Of a stretch of DNA of 40,476 nt, positions 27,624 to 37,003 are shown piece by piece. The DNA comes from Blautia sp. (GTDB taxonomy: Bacteria; Bacillota; Clostridia; Lachnospirales; Lachnospiraceae). The notes under the pieces are model-generated. The model was not told the origin of the DNA. It did no database searches and was given only the letters and a program-made list of their open reading frames with translations. The stretch's first letter is position 1; every line of letters starts with the position of its first letter. The translations under genes were made by a program, and so were the position numbers. The stretch is from the NCBI GenBank assembly GCA_021772055.1, contig JAETNR010000042.1, positions 1 through 40,476 on the forward strand, given 5' to 3'.

Positions 27624-28538
27624 TTAGCCTTTTACACCACCGGAAATTACTCCCTTTTCCAATTTATCCTGGAAAAATGGAAACAGAATGATGATTGGCA
27701 GAGTAGCAGCCACGATAACTGCAAATTTAATAAGATATCTGCTGTAATCAGGATTCGATGACTGCAGGAAATTTTCATTATCAGCTGTAATCTGTTTGAT
27801 CCAAAGCTGTAATGGCCAGAGATTTTTCTTGTTTGGAACGTAAATAGATGCGGATAACCACGAATTCCACTGTCCTACCACACTGTTCAGAATGATAACA
27901 GAACCAAGATTCATAGCCTGTGGGAGCATTATTTTAAACAATGTTGTAAAATGTCCTGCGCCGTCAATTCTCGCAGCTTCATACATCTCGTGAGGAACAG
28001 ATTTGAATGCATTCATCATCATAATCATATACATAGCATTCGTACATCCCGGAATGATCAGTGCCAATGGCGTTCCCGTCCAGCCAAGTGCACGGATAAC
28101 CATATAAGTTGGAACCATACCGCCACTAAAAAGCATCGTAACCATAATCATCAGTGTTACCGGTGTCTTCATCTTTGTATCCCTGCTTAATGCATAGCCT
28201 GTTATAGTTGCAAGTAAAAAGCCCAAAGCAGTAGCACTCACTGTATAAAAAATGGTATTTATGTATCCTCTGATAATACTGGCATTCTTAAAAATATGTT
28301 TATAACCATCCAGTGTTGCTTCACCTACAGGTAAAAGCACCAAACCTTCGTGTGCCAGAAGCATTTTCCCATCAGAAATAGATGACATCAATACATGCCA
28401 CATCGGAATCACCGAACAGATTGCCACCAGACCACATAAAAGATATACAATCACATCCACAATACGGTCTGCTGCTGATAAATGTTCAACCATACTGGAG
28501 GAACGTTCTATATCATCAATTTTTCTTCTTTTTTTCAT
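27624..28538 (-). CDS. Sugar ABC transporter permease, LplC/YtcP type
   Basis: An inner-membrane permease of about 304 residues. The start at 28538 (MKKRRKIDD) is chosen for its AGGAGG at good spacing; it overlaps the upstream permease stop by only its own ribosome-binding region. The EAA loop reads EAARIDGAGHFTTLFKIMLP and the C-terminus ends EKGVISGGVKG, both typical of this subfamily, which serves larger oligosaccharides. It forms a set with the LplB-like permease and the lipoprotein encoded upstream. Confidence 0.92.
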   Translation of the reverse strand: MKKRRKIDDIERSSSMVEHLSAADRIVDVIVYLLCGLVAICSVIPMWHVLMSSISDGKMLLAHEGLVLLPVGEATLDGYKHIFKNASIIRGYINTIFYTVSATALGFLLATITGYALSRDTKMKTPVTLMIMVTMLFSGGMVPTYMVIRALGWTGTPLALIIPGCTNAMYMIMMMNAFKSVPHEMYEAARIDGAGHFTTLFKIMLPQAMNLGSVIILNSVVGQWNSWLSASIYVPNKKNLWPLQLWIKQITADNENFLQSSNPDYSRYLIKFAVIVAATLPIIILFPFFQDKLEKGVISGGVKG

Positions 28539-28548
28539 TTTCGTCCTC

Positions 28549-29493
28549 CTAGAATAAAGATGTATCACCGAGCTTCTTACTCAATGCATTCGAGCTTATC
28601 AAAAGAACTGTTCCGACTACAGACTGGAATAAACCGGATGCTGCTGAAAGTGAATAATTTGCACCGCTGGTAAATGCCATACGATAAGTATATGTATAAA
28701 CTGTATCTGCAACATTGTAAGTTGATGGCATATACAAGAGCAAAATATTGTCAAAACCAGCAGCAAAGCTGAGACCCACATTCAATACGAGCATCATAAC
28801 AATCATTGGCATAATACATGGAAGTGTTATTTTCGTCATACGCTGCAGTCTGGTCGCACCGTCAATGGCTGCTGCTTCATGCAAATCTCCACTTACCGTT
28901 GCAATCGCTGCCACATACATAATAGAACCCCAGCCAATACTCTGCCAGATTCCCATCACAAGATAAATAACCCAAAATACCGGAATACGATTATTTGCCA
29001 GCCAATTTTGATTTTCTGCACCAAATTTTGTGAGTAAAAGTGTCAATGGACCATCCTTTGCCAAAAACTCAATTACTAATGATGCCACTACCACTGCTGC
29101 CACGAAGTTTGGCAAATAAGACATTGTCTGTACTGTACGTTTATATTTTTTATGGTGCAGCATACTTAAAAGAAATGCAAATATGATCGGCATCACAAAC
29201 CCGATGGTACATTTCAGAAGAGCAATTGCGATAGTATTTCTCAATGCAATCGGAAAATCTGCCCCGGTAAACAATTCTATAAAATTATCAAATCCAACCC
29301 ATTTACTGCCAAAATATCCGTCCACTAAGGAGTGGTCCTGAAATGCCATGACAACTCCGAACATCGGAATATAATGCAGCACAATCTCAAAGAGAATAAC
29401 CGGGATGAACATTACATATATTGGCCAGTTTCTTCTGACATCTCTTTTCCATGTCACTCTGGCGGCCGGCATGTTTTTCTTTTTCTCTGCCAT
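28549..29493 (-). CDS. Sugar ABC transporter permease, LplB/YteP type
   Basis: The partner permease, 314 residues. A basic N-terminus (AEKKKNMPAARVTWKRDVRR) precedes the first helix (WPIYVMFIPVILFEIVLHYI). The EAA loop EAAAIDGATRLQRMTKITLP is conserved. GGAGG precedes the start, 17 bases after the lipoprotein stop. LplB/YteP permeases of Bacillus import pectin-derived (rhamnogalacturonan) saccharides, which agrees with the rhamnosidase encoded elsewhere in the window but does not prove the substrate. Confidence 0.92.
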   Translation of the reverse strand: MAEKKKNMPAARVTWKRDVRRNWPIYVMFIPVILFEIVLHYIPMFGVVMAFQDHSLVDGYFGSKWVGFDNFIELFTGADFPIALRNTIAIALLKCTIGFVMPIIFAFLLSMLHHKKYKRTVQTMSYLPNFVAAVVVASLVIEFLAKDGPLTLLLTKFGAENQNWLANNRIPVFWVIYLVMGIWQSIGWGSIMYVAAIATVSGDLHEAAAIDGATRLQRMTKITLPCIMPMIVMMLVLNVGLSFAAGFDNILLLYMPSTYNVADTVYTYTYRMAFTSGANYSLSAASGLFQSVVGTVLLISSNALSKKLGDTSLF

Positions 29494-29510
29494 ATTACTT
29501 CCTCCGATGT

Positions 29511-31277
29511 TTAAATGAATGGATAAAGCTCCACATATTTCTGGAAAATGTCAGATGCTTTCTGATAGTTATATTTTCCGATAATCGTGCACCAGTTTTT
29601 CCAGTCCTTGTCATTTGTAATATCTTTTGTACCTTTAATATAGTCCACTGCATTATTTGTCATAAACTCAACAATTTTTGTCAACAGCTCGCTACAGGTC
29701 TTACTGTCTTCCTCTGACATATTATTTGTTGTAATTGTTCCCTGGAAAAATCCTTTATTCGGGTATTTTGACCAGCAATCCAGGTGATGCTGATAACTGT
29801 CTGTGTATCCTAAATCCACACTTGTGATCAGCTGAAGTCCCGGCGCCTTTTCAAAACTTGCTGCCGCAAGCAACCCCGCACCATCATTCACCAGAACATC
29901 ACTTTTCACATATCTGCCATCCTCTCCAATTGTATACGCACCGTCACTGAGATTATTATCCGCATACAAGGTAGAATTTTCCACTTCAGAAGCCTGTTCC
30001 GCATCCAATCCAAGTGTTTTCACTATCGAACCTTCTTCACCATAGAAGTAATCCAGATAACTGAACAATGCACTCATATCCTTGCCTTCTGCAGCTTTTG
30101 TAATTAAAACACCCCCTGAAGTCAATGACTGTGCCATAAAGCATCTTGGCTCTACGTATTTACATTCGTCAGTTCCATACAGGTCATTGATTGGATATGA
30201 TGCTCCTGCCACATAAATTCCTTCTGTCAGACCACCATCATTCAGATCCATTCTTCCACCAAGTTCCGATTGCTGACCTACCCACATACCTACTTTTCCC
30301 TGGCGTACACTTGTACTGTCAATGGCATAAAAGGCATCGCTTGTTCTCTCGTTAAAGGACTGATCCAACCATCCTTTTTCATACCATGTATTCAGGCACT
30401 CTAGATAAGCACGAAAATTATCAGTAACAGCACCGAATTTTACAATACCTTCGTCATCCATATACCATACAGGCAGGCTTTCACCGAAGCAGGAGCATAA
30501 TCCGCCGCTCCAGGTAAATCCAGGATAATACATGCTCAGACAATAGCTGTCATCAATTCCCTGCTCTGCCAACGCTGTTTCAAAGATTTCAAACATCCAT
30601 TCCCAGTCACTGATATACAATGGATCCTCTGAACCACTTGGGAATACCACATCATCCTCCCAACTGTCCACATTTGCTGAATCTGTATAACCTCCTGTAA
30701 AGGCTTCACCCGTTTCCGGATTCTTACCATACTTCACAATCCAGTCACGACGATACATATATCCCTGAAAAGACGGTTCGTAATCCTCATATATATTTGC
30801 AAGACCCAGATAACGTTCTTCCCCGTCTATTAAATAAACAGCATTCTTTTTGATTGTTTCATTTGATTCAACCAAGGCCTTATAATTCGGCATATATTTT
30901 TCCACATATTCTGTAATATCCAATGTATATCCTTTTTCATACATTGAAAGCGGATTATCTGAAATAACTGCGTCTATAATATCCGGAAGATCACCTGATG
31001 TAATCATTGTATTATAATTATCCTGCGCTGTCCCTGCCGCTGGCTGCCAGAACTCCAGACTGATTTTTTTGTCATCTTCTCCCCATGTTTTCCCAAGCGT
31101 GTACTGAACTGCCGGATTCTCTACATATTCTGTATAATAAGATGCATCTGCTCCAGAATAAATCCACCAGCTGAATGTCGTGTCATCTCCTGCTCCTTTT
31201 TCGCCGCATCCACTTAAAGCCATCGGTAATCCGACTGCCGCACAAAGTGTCAAAGCTATAAAACGGTTGCTCTTCAT
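29511..31277 (-). CDS. Solute-binding lipoprotein, LplA-like
   Basis: A 588-residue surface lipoprotein with a clear lipobox, ALSGC, so Cys24 should be lipidated. Length and the segment DDTTFSWWIYSGADASYY followed by PAVQYTLGKTWGEDD place it with LplA-type binding proteins, which are longer than the standard family-1 group. It is the first gene of the importer operon running to 27624. AGGGAGG precedes the start. Its promoter carries the two-repeat site also found before the yesL-like gene and the secreted protein gene. Confidence 0.9.
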   Translation of the reverse strand: MKSNRFIALTLCAAVGLPMALSGCGEKGAGDDTTFSWWIYSGADASYYTEYVENPAVQYTLGKTWGEDDKKISLEFWQPAAGTAQDNYNTMITSGDLPDIIDAVISDNPLSMYEKGYTLDITEYVEKYMPNYKALVESNETIKKNAVYLIDGEERYLGLANIYEDYEPSFQGYMYRRDWIVKYGKNPETGEAFTGGYTDSANVDSWEDDVVFPSGSEDPLYISDWEWMFEIFETALAEQGIDDSYCLSMYYPGFTWSGGLCSCFGESLPVWYMDDEGIVKFGAVTDNFRAYLECLNTWYEKGWLDQSFNERTSDAFYAIDSTSVRQGKVGMWVGQQSELGGRMDLNDGGLTEGIYVAGASYPINDLYGTDECKYVEPRCFMAQSLTSGGVLITKAAEGKDMSALFSYLDYFYGEEGSIVKTLGLDAEQASEVENSTLYADNNLSDGAYTIGEDGRYVKSDVLVNDGAGLLAAASFEKAPGLQLITSVDLGYTDSYQHHLDCWSKYPNKGFFQGTITTNNMSEEDSKTCSELLTKIVEFMTNNAVDYIKGTKDITNDKDWKNWCTIIGKYNYQKASDIFQKYVELYPFI

Positions 31278-31325
31278 AATAAATAAACCTCCCTTGTAAA
31301 ATTTGTCGGTGTTTTTGTTTTTTTC

Positions 31326-31389
31326 ATTATGCCATATAGTTTCGAAAAAAAATCTTTATAATCCGATTGCTTCTACGACAAATCCGACA
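31326..31389 (-). promoter_or_regulatory. Two-repeat activator site and promoter of the LplA-like gene
   Basis: On the minus strand TGTCGGATTTG (31389-31379) is followed, 11 bases later, by ATCGGATT (31367-31360), so the TCGG words are 21 bases apart. After exactly 28 more bases comes CATAAT (31331-31326), preceded by ATATG. No real -35 box is present. The same order and distances occur upstream of the gene at 38110. The pattern suits a YesN/AraC-type regulator binding two helical turns on one face of the DNA next to the -35 region. Confidence 0.7.
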
Positions 31390-31413
31390 ACCTGCGGACA
31401 GATTGTCGGATTT
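31380..31413. repeat. 11-bp inverted repeat containing the TCGGATT word
   Basis: AAATCCGACAA at 31380-31390 is mirrored perfectly by TTGTCGGATTT at 31403-31413 around 12 bases. It adds an inverted third copy of the activator half-site to the promoter of the LplA-like gene. It could form a DNA-bound looped complex or act as a weak hairpin. No T tract follows on either strand that would make it a convincing terminator. Confidence 0.7.
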
Positions 31414-31430
31414 CCTGAAATAAAAATCTT

Positions 31431-31655
31431 TTACACATTTCTTTTTGACACATAAAATGCCAGTATCATTTCTATGACTCCAATGACCATCAGACCCACA
31501 AATGCTGCCCTAATTCCACTAAGCCCTGTTGTATTCGCAGATACAATACTAAATACAGCCATAAACATCGCAGATCCCTGCACAGCGAACCACATTCAGA
31601 GCTGCCGGAACAAATAATGGAGCAGGCAATGCAAGAAACAAGAATTGCAGCAAAC
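31431..31655 (-). pseudogene. C-terminal remnant of an MFS-type transporter
   Basis: Between the GH3 gene and the LplA-like promoter, one minus-strand frame reads MWFAVQGSAMFMAVFSIVSA, TTGLSGIRAAFVGLM, then a final helix VIGVIEMILAFYVSKRNV and a stop at 31431. These are two membrane helices with an inter-helix loop, like the end of a major-facilitator transporter. Upstream, in a shifted frame, LFLALPAPLFVPAALN looks like the preceding helix. No start codon with ribosome binding site serves it and the rest of the gene is gone. Family assignment is tentative. Confidence 0.5.
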
Positions 31656-31683
31656 ATCCCTGTTCTTTACTTTTGTGATAAAT

Positions 31684-33984
31684 TCATAATTCCATCACTT
31701 CGGCTTTATATGCATTTACATCTTCATTCAAATTTTCCAACATTGCTTCCAACGCTTCATCCTTCATAATTCCATATGTCACCAGGGCATTTAACGGCAT
31801 TTCCATCATCATTACCTGTCGCATGCGTTTACTGCCTTCGCCCATAGCACTATCCACCGCATTTTCATCATTCCCTTTACGGTTTCCAAGAATCATCAGA
31901 AGCTTTTCAAAAACCTCTCTCCCTTTTACGGTCTTTGCAAGTTCTCCGATAGTAGAGGTTCTGTAAAAATGAATTGGTAATTCCATATCTGATTCAATCA
32001 CAATATTTCCTGAGAGTCTGATATCTCTGCTGGAGGAACCGATTTCCACAGTTCCCTTTCCACTTTCCACAAACCAGTTATGAATCTTTGTTTCATAATA
32101 AGCAAAATCTTTTCCTGTAAGATAAAATTCTACCTTCTTTTCCTCTCCCGGATACAGAGCGATTTTCTGAAATCCTTTCAGTTCTCTTTTCGGGCGACGT
32201 ACCGTACTTTCAGAAACACCAGTATATAACTGTACTACTTCTTTACCGAAGCTTTTTCCGTTGTTTCTCACTTTGCAGGATACCTTTAAGGTTTCATGAT
32301 TGTTTATATGTTTTTTATCAAACTGCAGATCACTATAGAGGAATTCTGTATAAGAAAGACCATGTCCAAATGGATATTTCACTTCCATTTTCTTCTTATC
32401 GTAGTACCGATATCCCACAAAGATTCCTTCATGATATTCTACGATGCCATTTTCTCCTGGAAAATTCAGGTATGATGGATTATCTTCCACCTTCACAGGC
32501 CAGCTTTCTGCCAATTTTCCGGACGGGTTTCCTTCTCCCAAAAGAAGCTCCACAGTAGCTTTTCCCACATGGTCTCCACCTAAATGCATACAAAGAACCG
32601 CAGAAATATTTTCTTCCCATGGAAGTTCCATCACGGAACCACCGTATAAAACAACCACTGTATTTTTCTGTACTTTTAAAATTTCCGTAATGAGATGATT
32701 CTGATTTTCCGGAAGACGTAAGTGTTCCCGGTCCGCCCCTTCTGACTCAAAAGCCTCAGGAAGTCCTGCAAAAATAACTGCCACATCGGCCTGAAGCGCT
32801 GCTGCTTTCGCCTCCCTCACAAGCTGTTCATTTACTATTTCAGAAGTGGCCTCATATCCTTTTACATAAGTAACCGAAAGTCCATTCACACATTCTAATG
32901 CGGAAACTGTATGTTTCACGTTAACATGACTGCTTCCTGCTCCCTGAAATCTCGGCTTCTCTGCAAATTCCCCGATAAAGGCAATCTTCTGATCTTTTTT
33001 CAGCGGAAGAATTCCGTCATTCTTCAATAATACAGCACATTCCTTTGCGAATTCTCCTGCTTTTTTATGTGCGGCATCTCTGTCAAAATCAGCCTGTTCT
33101 TTTTGAGAATCAACAGCCTCTTTTACGAATCTCAGAATATTTCTGACTGCTTCATCAAGTATTTCCACTTTCAAACTGCCATCTTCGACAGCTTTCATAA
33201 TCGCTGCTGTTTTTCCTTCCGTACTGCCCGGCATCTCCAGATCCACACCTGCAAGAAGACCTTTTACACGATTCTTAATCGCTCCCCAGTCCGTCACAAC
33301 AAATCCGTCAAACCCAAATTGATCTCTCAATACATCCCGAAGAAGGATTCCATTTTCTGCGCAAAAAGTCCCCTTTACTGCATTATATGCACACATTACA
33401 CTGCGAACCTTGCCATCTTTTACCGCTTCTTCAAATGCCGGAAGATAAATCTCATGCAGTGTCCTTTCGTCCACCTCTGATGAACCAGAGAGACGTCTTG
33501 TTTCCTGATTATTTGCTGCAAAATGCTTCACACATGCAGCTATTCCCTGACTTTGTAAGCCCTTAATATAAGCTGTGGCAAGTTTCCCTGACAGATAAGG
33601 ATCTTCACTAAAATACTCGAAATTTCTCCCGCAGAGGGGACTTCTTTTTATATTAATTCCCGGACCAAGAAGCATCCCCACATGCTCTGCCTGACATTCC
33701 TGCCCCAGCATCTTCCCAAGTTCATATAACAAATCCAGATCAAAGGATGATGCAAATGCTGATTCTGTCGGATAGCATACGGTTTCAATGCTTTCATGAA
33801 TTCCAAGATGATCTTCTTCTCCAATCTGTTTACGAAGACCATTCGGACCATCACACATCATAATGGACGGAATTCCTAATCTGTCCAAATTCTGCGTATG
33901 CCAGAAATCTCTTCCTGAACACATCTGTGCTTTTTCTTCAAGCGTTAATTGTTCAATAACCTGTTCCACGTCAAAGCTTTTCAT
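31684..33984 (-). CDS. Glycoside hydrolase family 3 beta-glucosidase
   Basis: A 766-residue cytoplasmic beta-glycosidase. The barrel domain carries the substrate loop KHFAANNQE (153-161) and the nucleophile D232 in FVVTDWGA. The (alpha/beta)6 sandwich domain follows, then a fibronectin-III-like domain (RRPKRELKGFQKIAL) and a ~90-residue helical tail. No signal peptide is visible. GGAG lies before the start, nine bases after the stop of the large esterase-like gene. It probably removes beta-linked glucose (or xylose) from the imported glycoside. Confidence 0.92.
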   Translation of the reverse strand: MKSFDVEQVIEQLTLEEKAQMCSGRDFWHTQNLDRLGIPSIMMCDGPNGLRKQIGEEDHLGIHESIETVCYPTESAFASSFDLDLLYELGKMLGQECQAEHVGMLLGPGINIKRSPLCGRNFEYFSEDPYLSGKLATAYIKGLQSQGIAACVKHFAANNQETRRLSGSSEVDERTLHEIYLPAFEEAVKDGKVRSVMCAYNAVKGTFCAENGILLRDVLRDQFGFDGFVVTDWGAIKNRVKGLLAGVDLEMPGSTEGKTAAIMKAVEDGSLKVEILDEAVRNILRFVKEAVDSQKEQADFDRDAAHKKAGEFAKECAVLLKNDGILPLKKDQKIAFIGEFAEKPRFQGAGSSHVNVKHTVSALECVNGLSVTYVKGYEATSEIVNEQLVREAKAAALQADVAVIFAGLPEAFESEGADREHLRLPENQNHLITEILKVQKNTVVVLYGGSVMELPWEENISAVLCMHLGGDHVGKATVELLLGEGNPSGKLAESWPVKVEDNPSYLNFPGENGIVEYHEGIFVGYRYYDKKKMEVKYPFGHGLSYTEFLYSDLQFDKKHINNHETLKVSCKVRNNGKSFGKEVVQLYTGVSESTVRRPKRELKGFQKIALYPGEEKKVEFYLTGKDFAYYETKIHNWFVESGKGTVEIGSSSRDIRLSGNIVIESDMELPIHFYRTSTIGELAKTVKGREVFEKLLMILGNRKGNDENAVDSAMGEGSKRMRQVMMMEMPLNALVTYGIMKDEALEAMLENLNEDVNAYKAEVMEL

Positions 33985-33993
33985 ACATTTCTC

Positions 33994-36078
33994 CTAACCC
34001 ACAATCACGCGCACGCGCTCCAGATTTTGCACCTGGGTAAATATATCGGAGGAATCTCCGTTTCTCTGAGATTTCACTCTTACTACTGCAAAATATGTTC
34101 CCGGTTTCTCATATTTATGTACTGCTTCTGCCTTTGCGCCACAAATCACATCTTCTTTATAACGCTTTACTTCACATATATCTGGGAATAACTGATCCGC
34201 TGTCAGAATAACAGTTTCATCCTCTTCAAAGGTCATTGCGATTTCCGTTACTTCACCTGCATTCTCCGGTACCTGTACATCTATAGAAAACATCACCTCT
34301 TCACCCACTTTTACATGTGCGCATCGGCTTCCGTTTGCTTTAAAATCAATTAATGCCTGCATTCCATAACGCTTTCTGATATCTTTTTCTGCATAAATCT
34401 GCCCATCACACAAGGTATAAACCGTATCTTTGAGTGGTTCTATGCCTTTTTCCACCCACGCAGCCAGATCAAGAAGCCCCTGACGAAGTGCTCCTAAATA
34501 ATTTACAACCATATAATTAGCGCACCAGTCAACATCCCCATGCATGCAGCGTTCCATGAAGTATGTACGATAATTCTCCGCAGACCCTTTTGTTTCAATT
34601 ACTTTATTCCGATACCAATCCGCACACCACGGACATGTAGATTCATCCATCAACGCCTGAAGCTGAATCACTTTTCCCTGAATATTTCCATCCTGAACTG
34701 TTCCCGTTCCGGTAAATCCATATCCCATCACGTTGCTTCTCTGAGGTAAAACCGGATTTCCATTTTCATCACGAAACTGATCCCATGCATGGAAACTTAA
34801 ATCTGCCGGTACCTGATGACGATAATATGACTGAATCGCAATATAATCAGAATTATCCATAGAAATCTGATCTCCCGGCTCGATGGAAGCCAATACTGAC
34901 TGCAGATCATCCATTCCATAACACATTCCAATTGTCAGATATCCACCTTTTCCGTCTTCTTTACGAATCATCTGATCAAGAAGAAGCTGTTTTCCTGCTG
35001 CCTTTCCAGTCAATGGGGAAAGGGCTACGCCTCGCAGATACAAATCCTCTCCCTCCGGAAGTTCTTCCAACTCTATCCATGCACCATTTCCATCTATCAG
35101 CGCTTTTTTCCATGCGTCATCCACACCATTCAGACCCTCTTCTGCACTTCGCTCCTTCACTGCTCCAGGAATACTCACTTCTTTTACGATTCCTGTAAAC
35201 TGAAGGCGATCTCTGCACGCAGTACTGGAAGGATCCGCTCCCATATACCCTTCTGTTTCCCAGAATTCCCTAAAATACTCCGGGTCTGCTGCTTTTACTC
35301 CCGGGGTCAGAACAGGAAGCGAGCCATCATCAATTTTTCCTTTTGCCTCCATATACCATGCCAGCGGCGGAAATCCCATCTGTGTGAGTTCTTTCAGCAT
35401 AGCAGTTTCATCTTCATGTAGCCCCTCATACATGTTTCCACTTCCGCCTGCATCCAGTGCATCCACAATCTTCCCGAAACAGTTTCGAAGTACACGCTGT
35501 CCCTGTGCATGCATTGTAATCGTATTTGGCAATGAAACCGGTGAACCGATTACATAAGGAAGAGCTCCGTCCCAGGCATTGGTATTTTCAATACATGCCA
35601 TGCTCTTATATCCACCGCCGCTTCCACCATACACATAACCATAAGGACGTTCGCATTCGTAGATTTCCATCGCTTTTACTCTTGAATATTCTGCCACTGC
35701 CGCGCTTGCTCTCCATACAATCGTCGGATCAGACATTCCGCCAAACATCTGCGAAGATCCCATGTTGCTTTCTACTGAATAAGCCCCGTGTAGCAAACAA
35801 AAAGCAATTCTGTCATTTTCCCCTTTATGTCCGAAAGATGCCATCTCTTCATCCGGTCCAGGAAACGGAGATAAATACTGATAAAATCTTCCTTCATAGG
35901 CTTCCTTCTCCGGAAAACAGAAACTGAATTTTACTTTTTTTTCCTGAAAGCCTCCATGGATAAAACGATATGGAACTTTTGTCCCATCCGTAAGTTCACG
36001 TTCTCTCCATTCATCAATATCAACGTAAGGCATTCCAAACTCCTGACTTTTTTTCGCATCATAAATTACTTTTCCCAT
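33994..36078 (-). CDS. Large alpha/beta-hydrolase-fold protein, tannase/feruloyl-esterase-like
   Basis: A 694-residue protein without signal peptide. A nucleophile-elbow-like YVYGGSGGGYKSMA puts Ser153 as candidate nucleophile. Further well-formed blocks are DGALPYVIGSP, MGFPPLAWYM and HGDVDWCANYM, where the His may be catalytic. The C-terminal ~90 residues form a PKD/Ig-like domain (KPGTYFAVVRVKSQRNG). The fold and motif order recall tannase/feruloyl-esterase relatives, but the Cys-Ser and His-Cys pairs of true tannases are absent, so the activity is uncertain. It overlaps the yesL-like gene by 20 bases and is followed by the GH3 gene; a role in removing aromatic or acyl esters is inference. 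Confidence 0.6.
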   Translation of the reverse strand: MGKVIYDAKKSQEFGMPYVDIDEWRERELTDGTKVPYRFIHGGFQEKKVKFSFCFPEKEAYEGRFYQYLSPFPGPDEEMASFGHKGENDRIAFCLLHGAYSVESNMGSSQMFGGMSDPTIVWRASAAVAEYSRVKAMEIYECERPYGYVYGGSGGGYKSMACIENTNAWDGALPYVIGSPVSLPNTITMHAQGQRVLRNCFGKIVDALDAGGSGNMYEGLHEDETAMLKELTQMGFPPLAWYMEAKGKIDDGSLPVLTPGVKAADPEYFREFWETEGYMGADPSSTACRDRLQFTGIVKEVSIPGAVKERSAEEGLNGVDDAWKKALIDGNGAWIELEELPEGEDLYLRGVALSPLTGKAAGKQLLLDQMIRKEDGKGGYLTIGMCYGMDDLQSVLASIEPGDQISMDNSDYIAIQSYYRHQVPADLSFHAWDQFRDENGNPVLPQRSNVMGYGFTGTGTVQDGNIQGKVIQLQALMDESTCPWCADWYRNKVIETKGSAENYRTYFMERCMHGDVDWCANYMVVNYLGALRQGLLDLAAWVEKGIEPLKDTVYTLCDGQIYAEKDIRKRYGMQALIDFKANGSRCAHVKVGEEVMFSIDVQVPENAGEVTEIAMTFEEDETVILTADQLFPDICEVKRYKEDVICGAKAEAVHKYEKPGTYFAVVRVKSQRNGDSSDIFTQVQNLERVRVIVG

Positions 36079-36709
36079 CGTTCATTTCTCCTTCTCTTTG
36101 CTCAATTTTTTTATTAAAAATAGTTACACTTATTTTTCCCACGTAATAAAGCATGATTGCCGGAAATACACAGATATAAAACGGCAGCCCCTCATACACA
36201 TAATCACAGAGAAAACCAAATAGAATCATCAATACAATTGCCACAAGATTTTTCGGAAAATTCAAAATCGCAAAAATCACTGCATTTTTCATAATTTCAC
36301 GATTGGTTAACTGATAACGTGCCAACAGCGGAAACAGATAAATGAAAATCATTGCAATAATCAACACCGCAATAAAGGTACCTGCTCTCACAATTCTATT
36401 CACAACTGTCGACTCCATCTGCATAACCAGATACCAGTCCATTCCAAGCAGGGCAAATACTGCAAGAATCATCAGCCACAGTGCTGTAGCCTGTTTGAAA
36501 TTCTGTTTAAAAGAACTCCAATAAGGTTTCCAGATGGCAGGTGCTTCCCCACGAATCATTTTCATGGCTACAAAAAAAGCGGCTGTCATGGAAGCTCCAG
36601 CCGTAATAACCGGCAGACAAAGCAGCATACATAACAATCCCAATTTGAAATAATCAAATACTGTATTCCAGATTTCCATAAATTTCCCGTTTGGATCAAA
36701 TAAATTCAT
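36059..36709 (-). CDS. YesL-like (DUF624) membrane protein
   Basis: A 216-residue protein with about five membrane helices. The opening FDPNGKFMEIWNTVFDYFKL, followed by LLCLPVITAGASMTAAFFV, is characteristic of YesL/DUF624 proteins, which accompany YesMN systems and oligosaccharide importers in many Firmicutes; their biochemical role is unknown. It is the first gene of the operon with the esterase-like and GH3 genes. Its leader is about 75 bases long. A variant of the two-repeat activator site lies upstream. Confidence 0.85.
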   Translation of the reverse strand: MNLFDPNGKFMEIWNTVFDYFKLGLLCMLLCLPVITAGASMTAAFFVAMKMIRGEAPAIWKPYWSSFKQNFKQATALWLMILAVFALLGMDWYLVMQMESTVVNRIVRAGTFIAVLIIAMIFIYLFPLLARYQLTNREIMKNAVIFAILNFPKNLVAIVLMILFGFLCDYVYEGLPFYICVFPAIMLYYVGKISVTIFNKKIEQREGEMNDGKSNL

Positions 36710-36784
36710 ACAATTTCTCCCTATTCTTTATTAACAACCCTTAAACTCAATGTCTGTTCTTCCATTCCTCCCATACTGATTTTT

Positions 36785-36854
36785 ATTATATTTTCGCATA
36801 TTCACTTCTGAATTAATCCGCCTAAATCCGATTGTTTTTATCAGAAAACCGATA
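36785..36854 (-). promoter_or_regulatory. Two-repeat activator site and promoter of the yesL-like operon
   Basis: On the minus strand TATCGGTTTTC (36854-36844) and ATCGGATT (36832-36825) again place TCGG words 21 bases apart. A further GCGGATT lies just downstream. ATATG follows near the usual place, but the best -10 box, TATAAT (36790-36785), is six bases farther than in the two other promoters. The site is therefore the weakest match of the three. Confidence 0.55.
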
Positions 36855-36857
36855 GAG

Positions 36858-37003
36858 TTCCCTCCGGAATGCAGAAGAGCCGGCAAAATGCGATTCTTCA
36901 CAATCTACCGACTCCTTTGCACATCATAACTTTATAAACAAGAGAACAAAAAAATAAAAATCTTTTATTTGCATAATGACATATTAGTCTGCAATAATCT
37001 CCT
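36858..37003. other. Gap between the secreted-protein stop and the yesL-like promoter
   Basis: No gene is visible. On the minus strand a hairpin-like GAGTCGG (36917-36911 region) could pair with CCGGCTC about 24 bases later, but no T tract follows, so it is not a convincing terminator. The A/T-rich part near 36940-36970 shows no clear signal. Confidence 0.4.

Noticed and set aside
36885..36920. Terminator after the secreted-protein gene
   Set aside because: A GAGTCGG/CCGGCTC pairing is possible, but the loop is long and no T tract follows on either strand.
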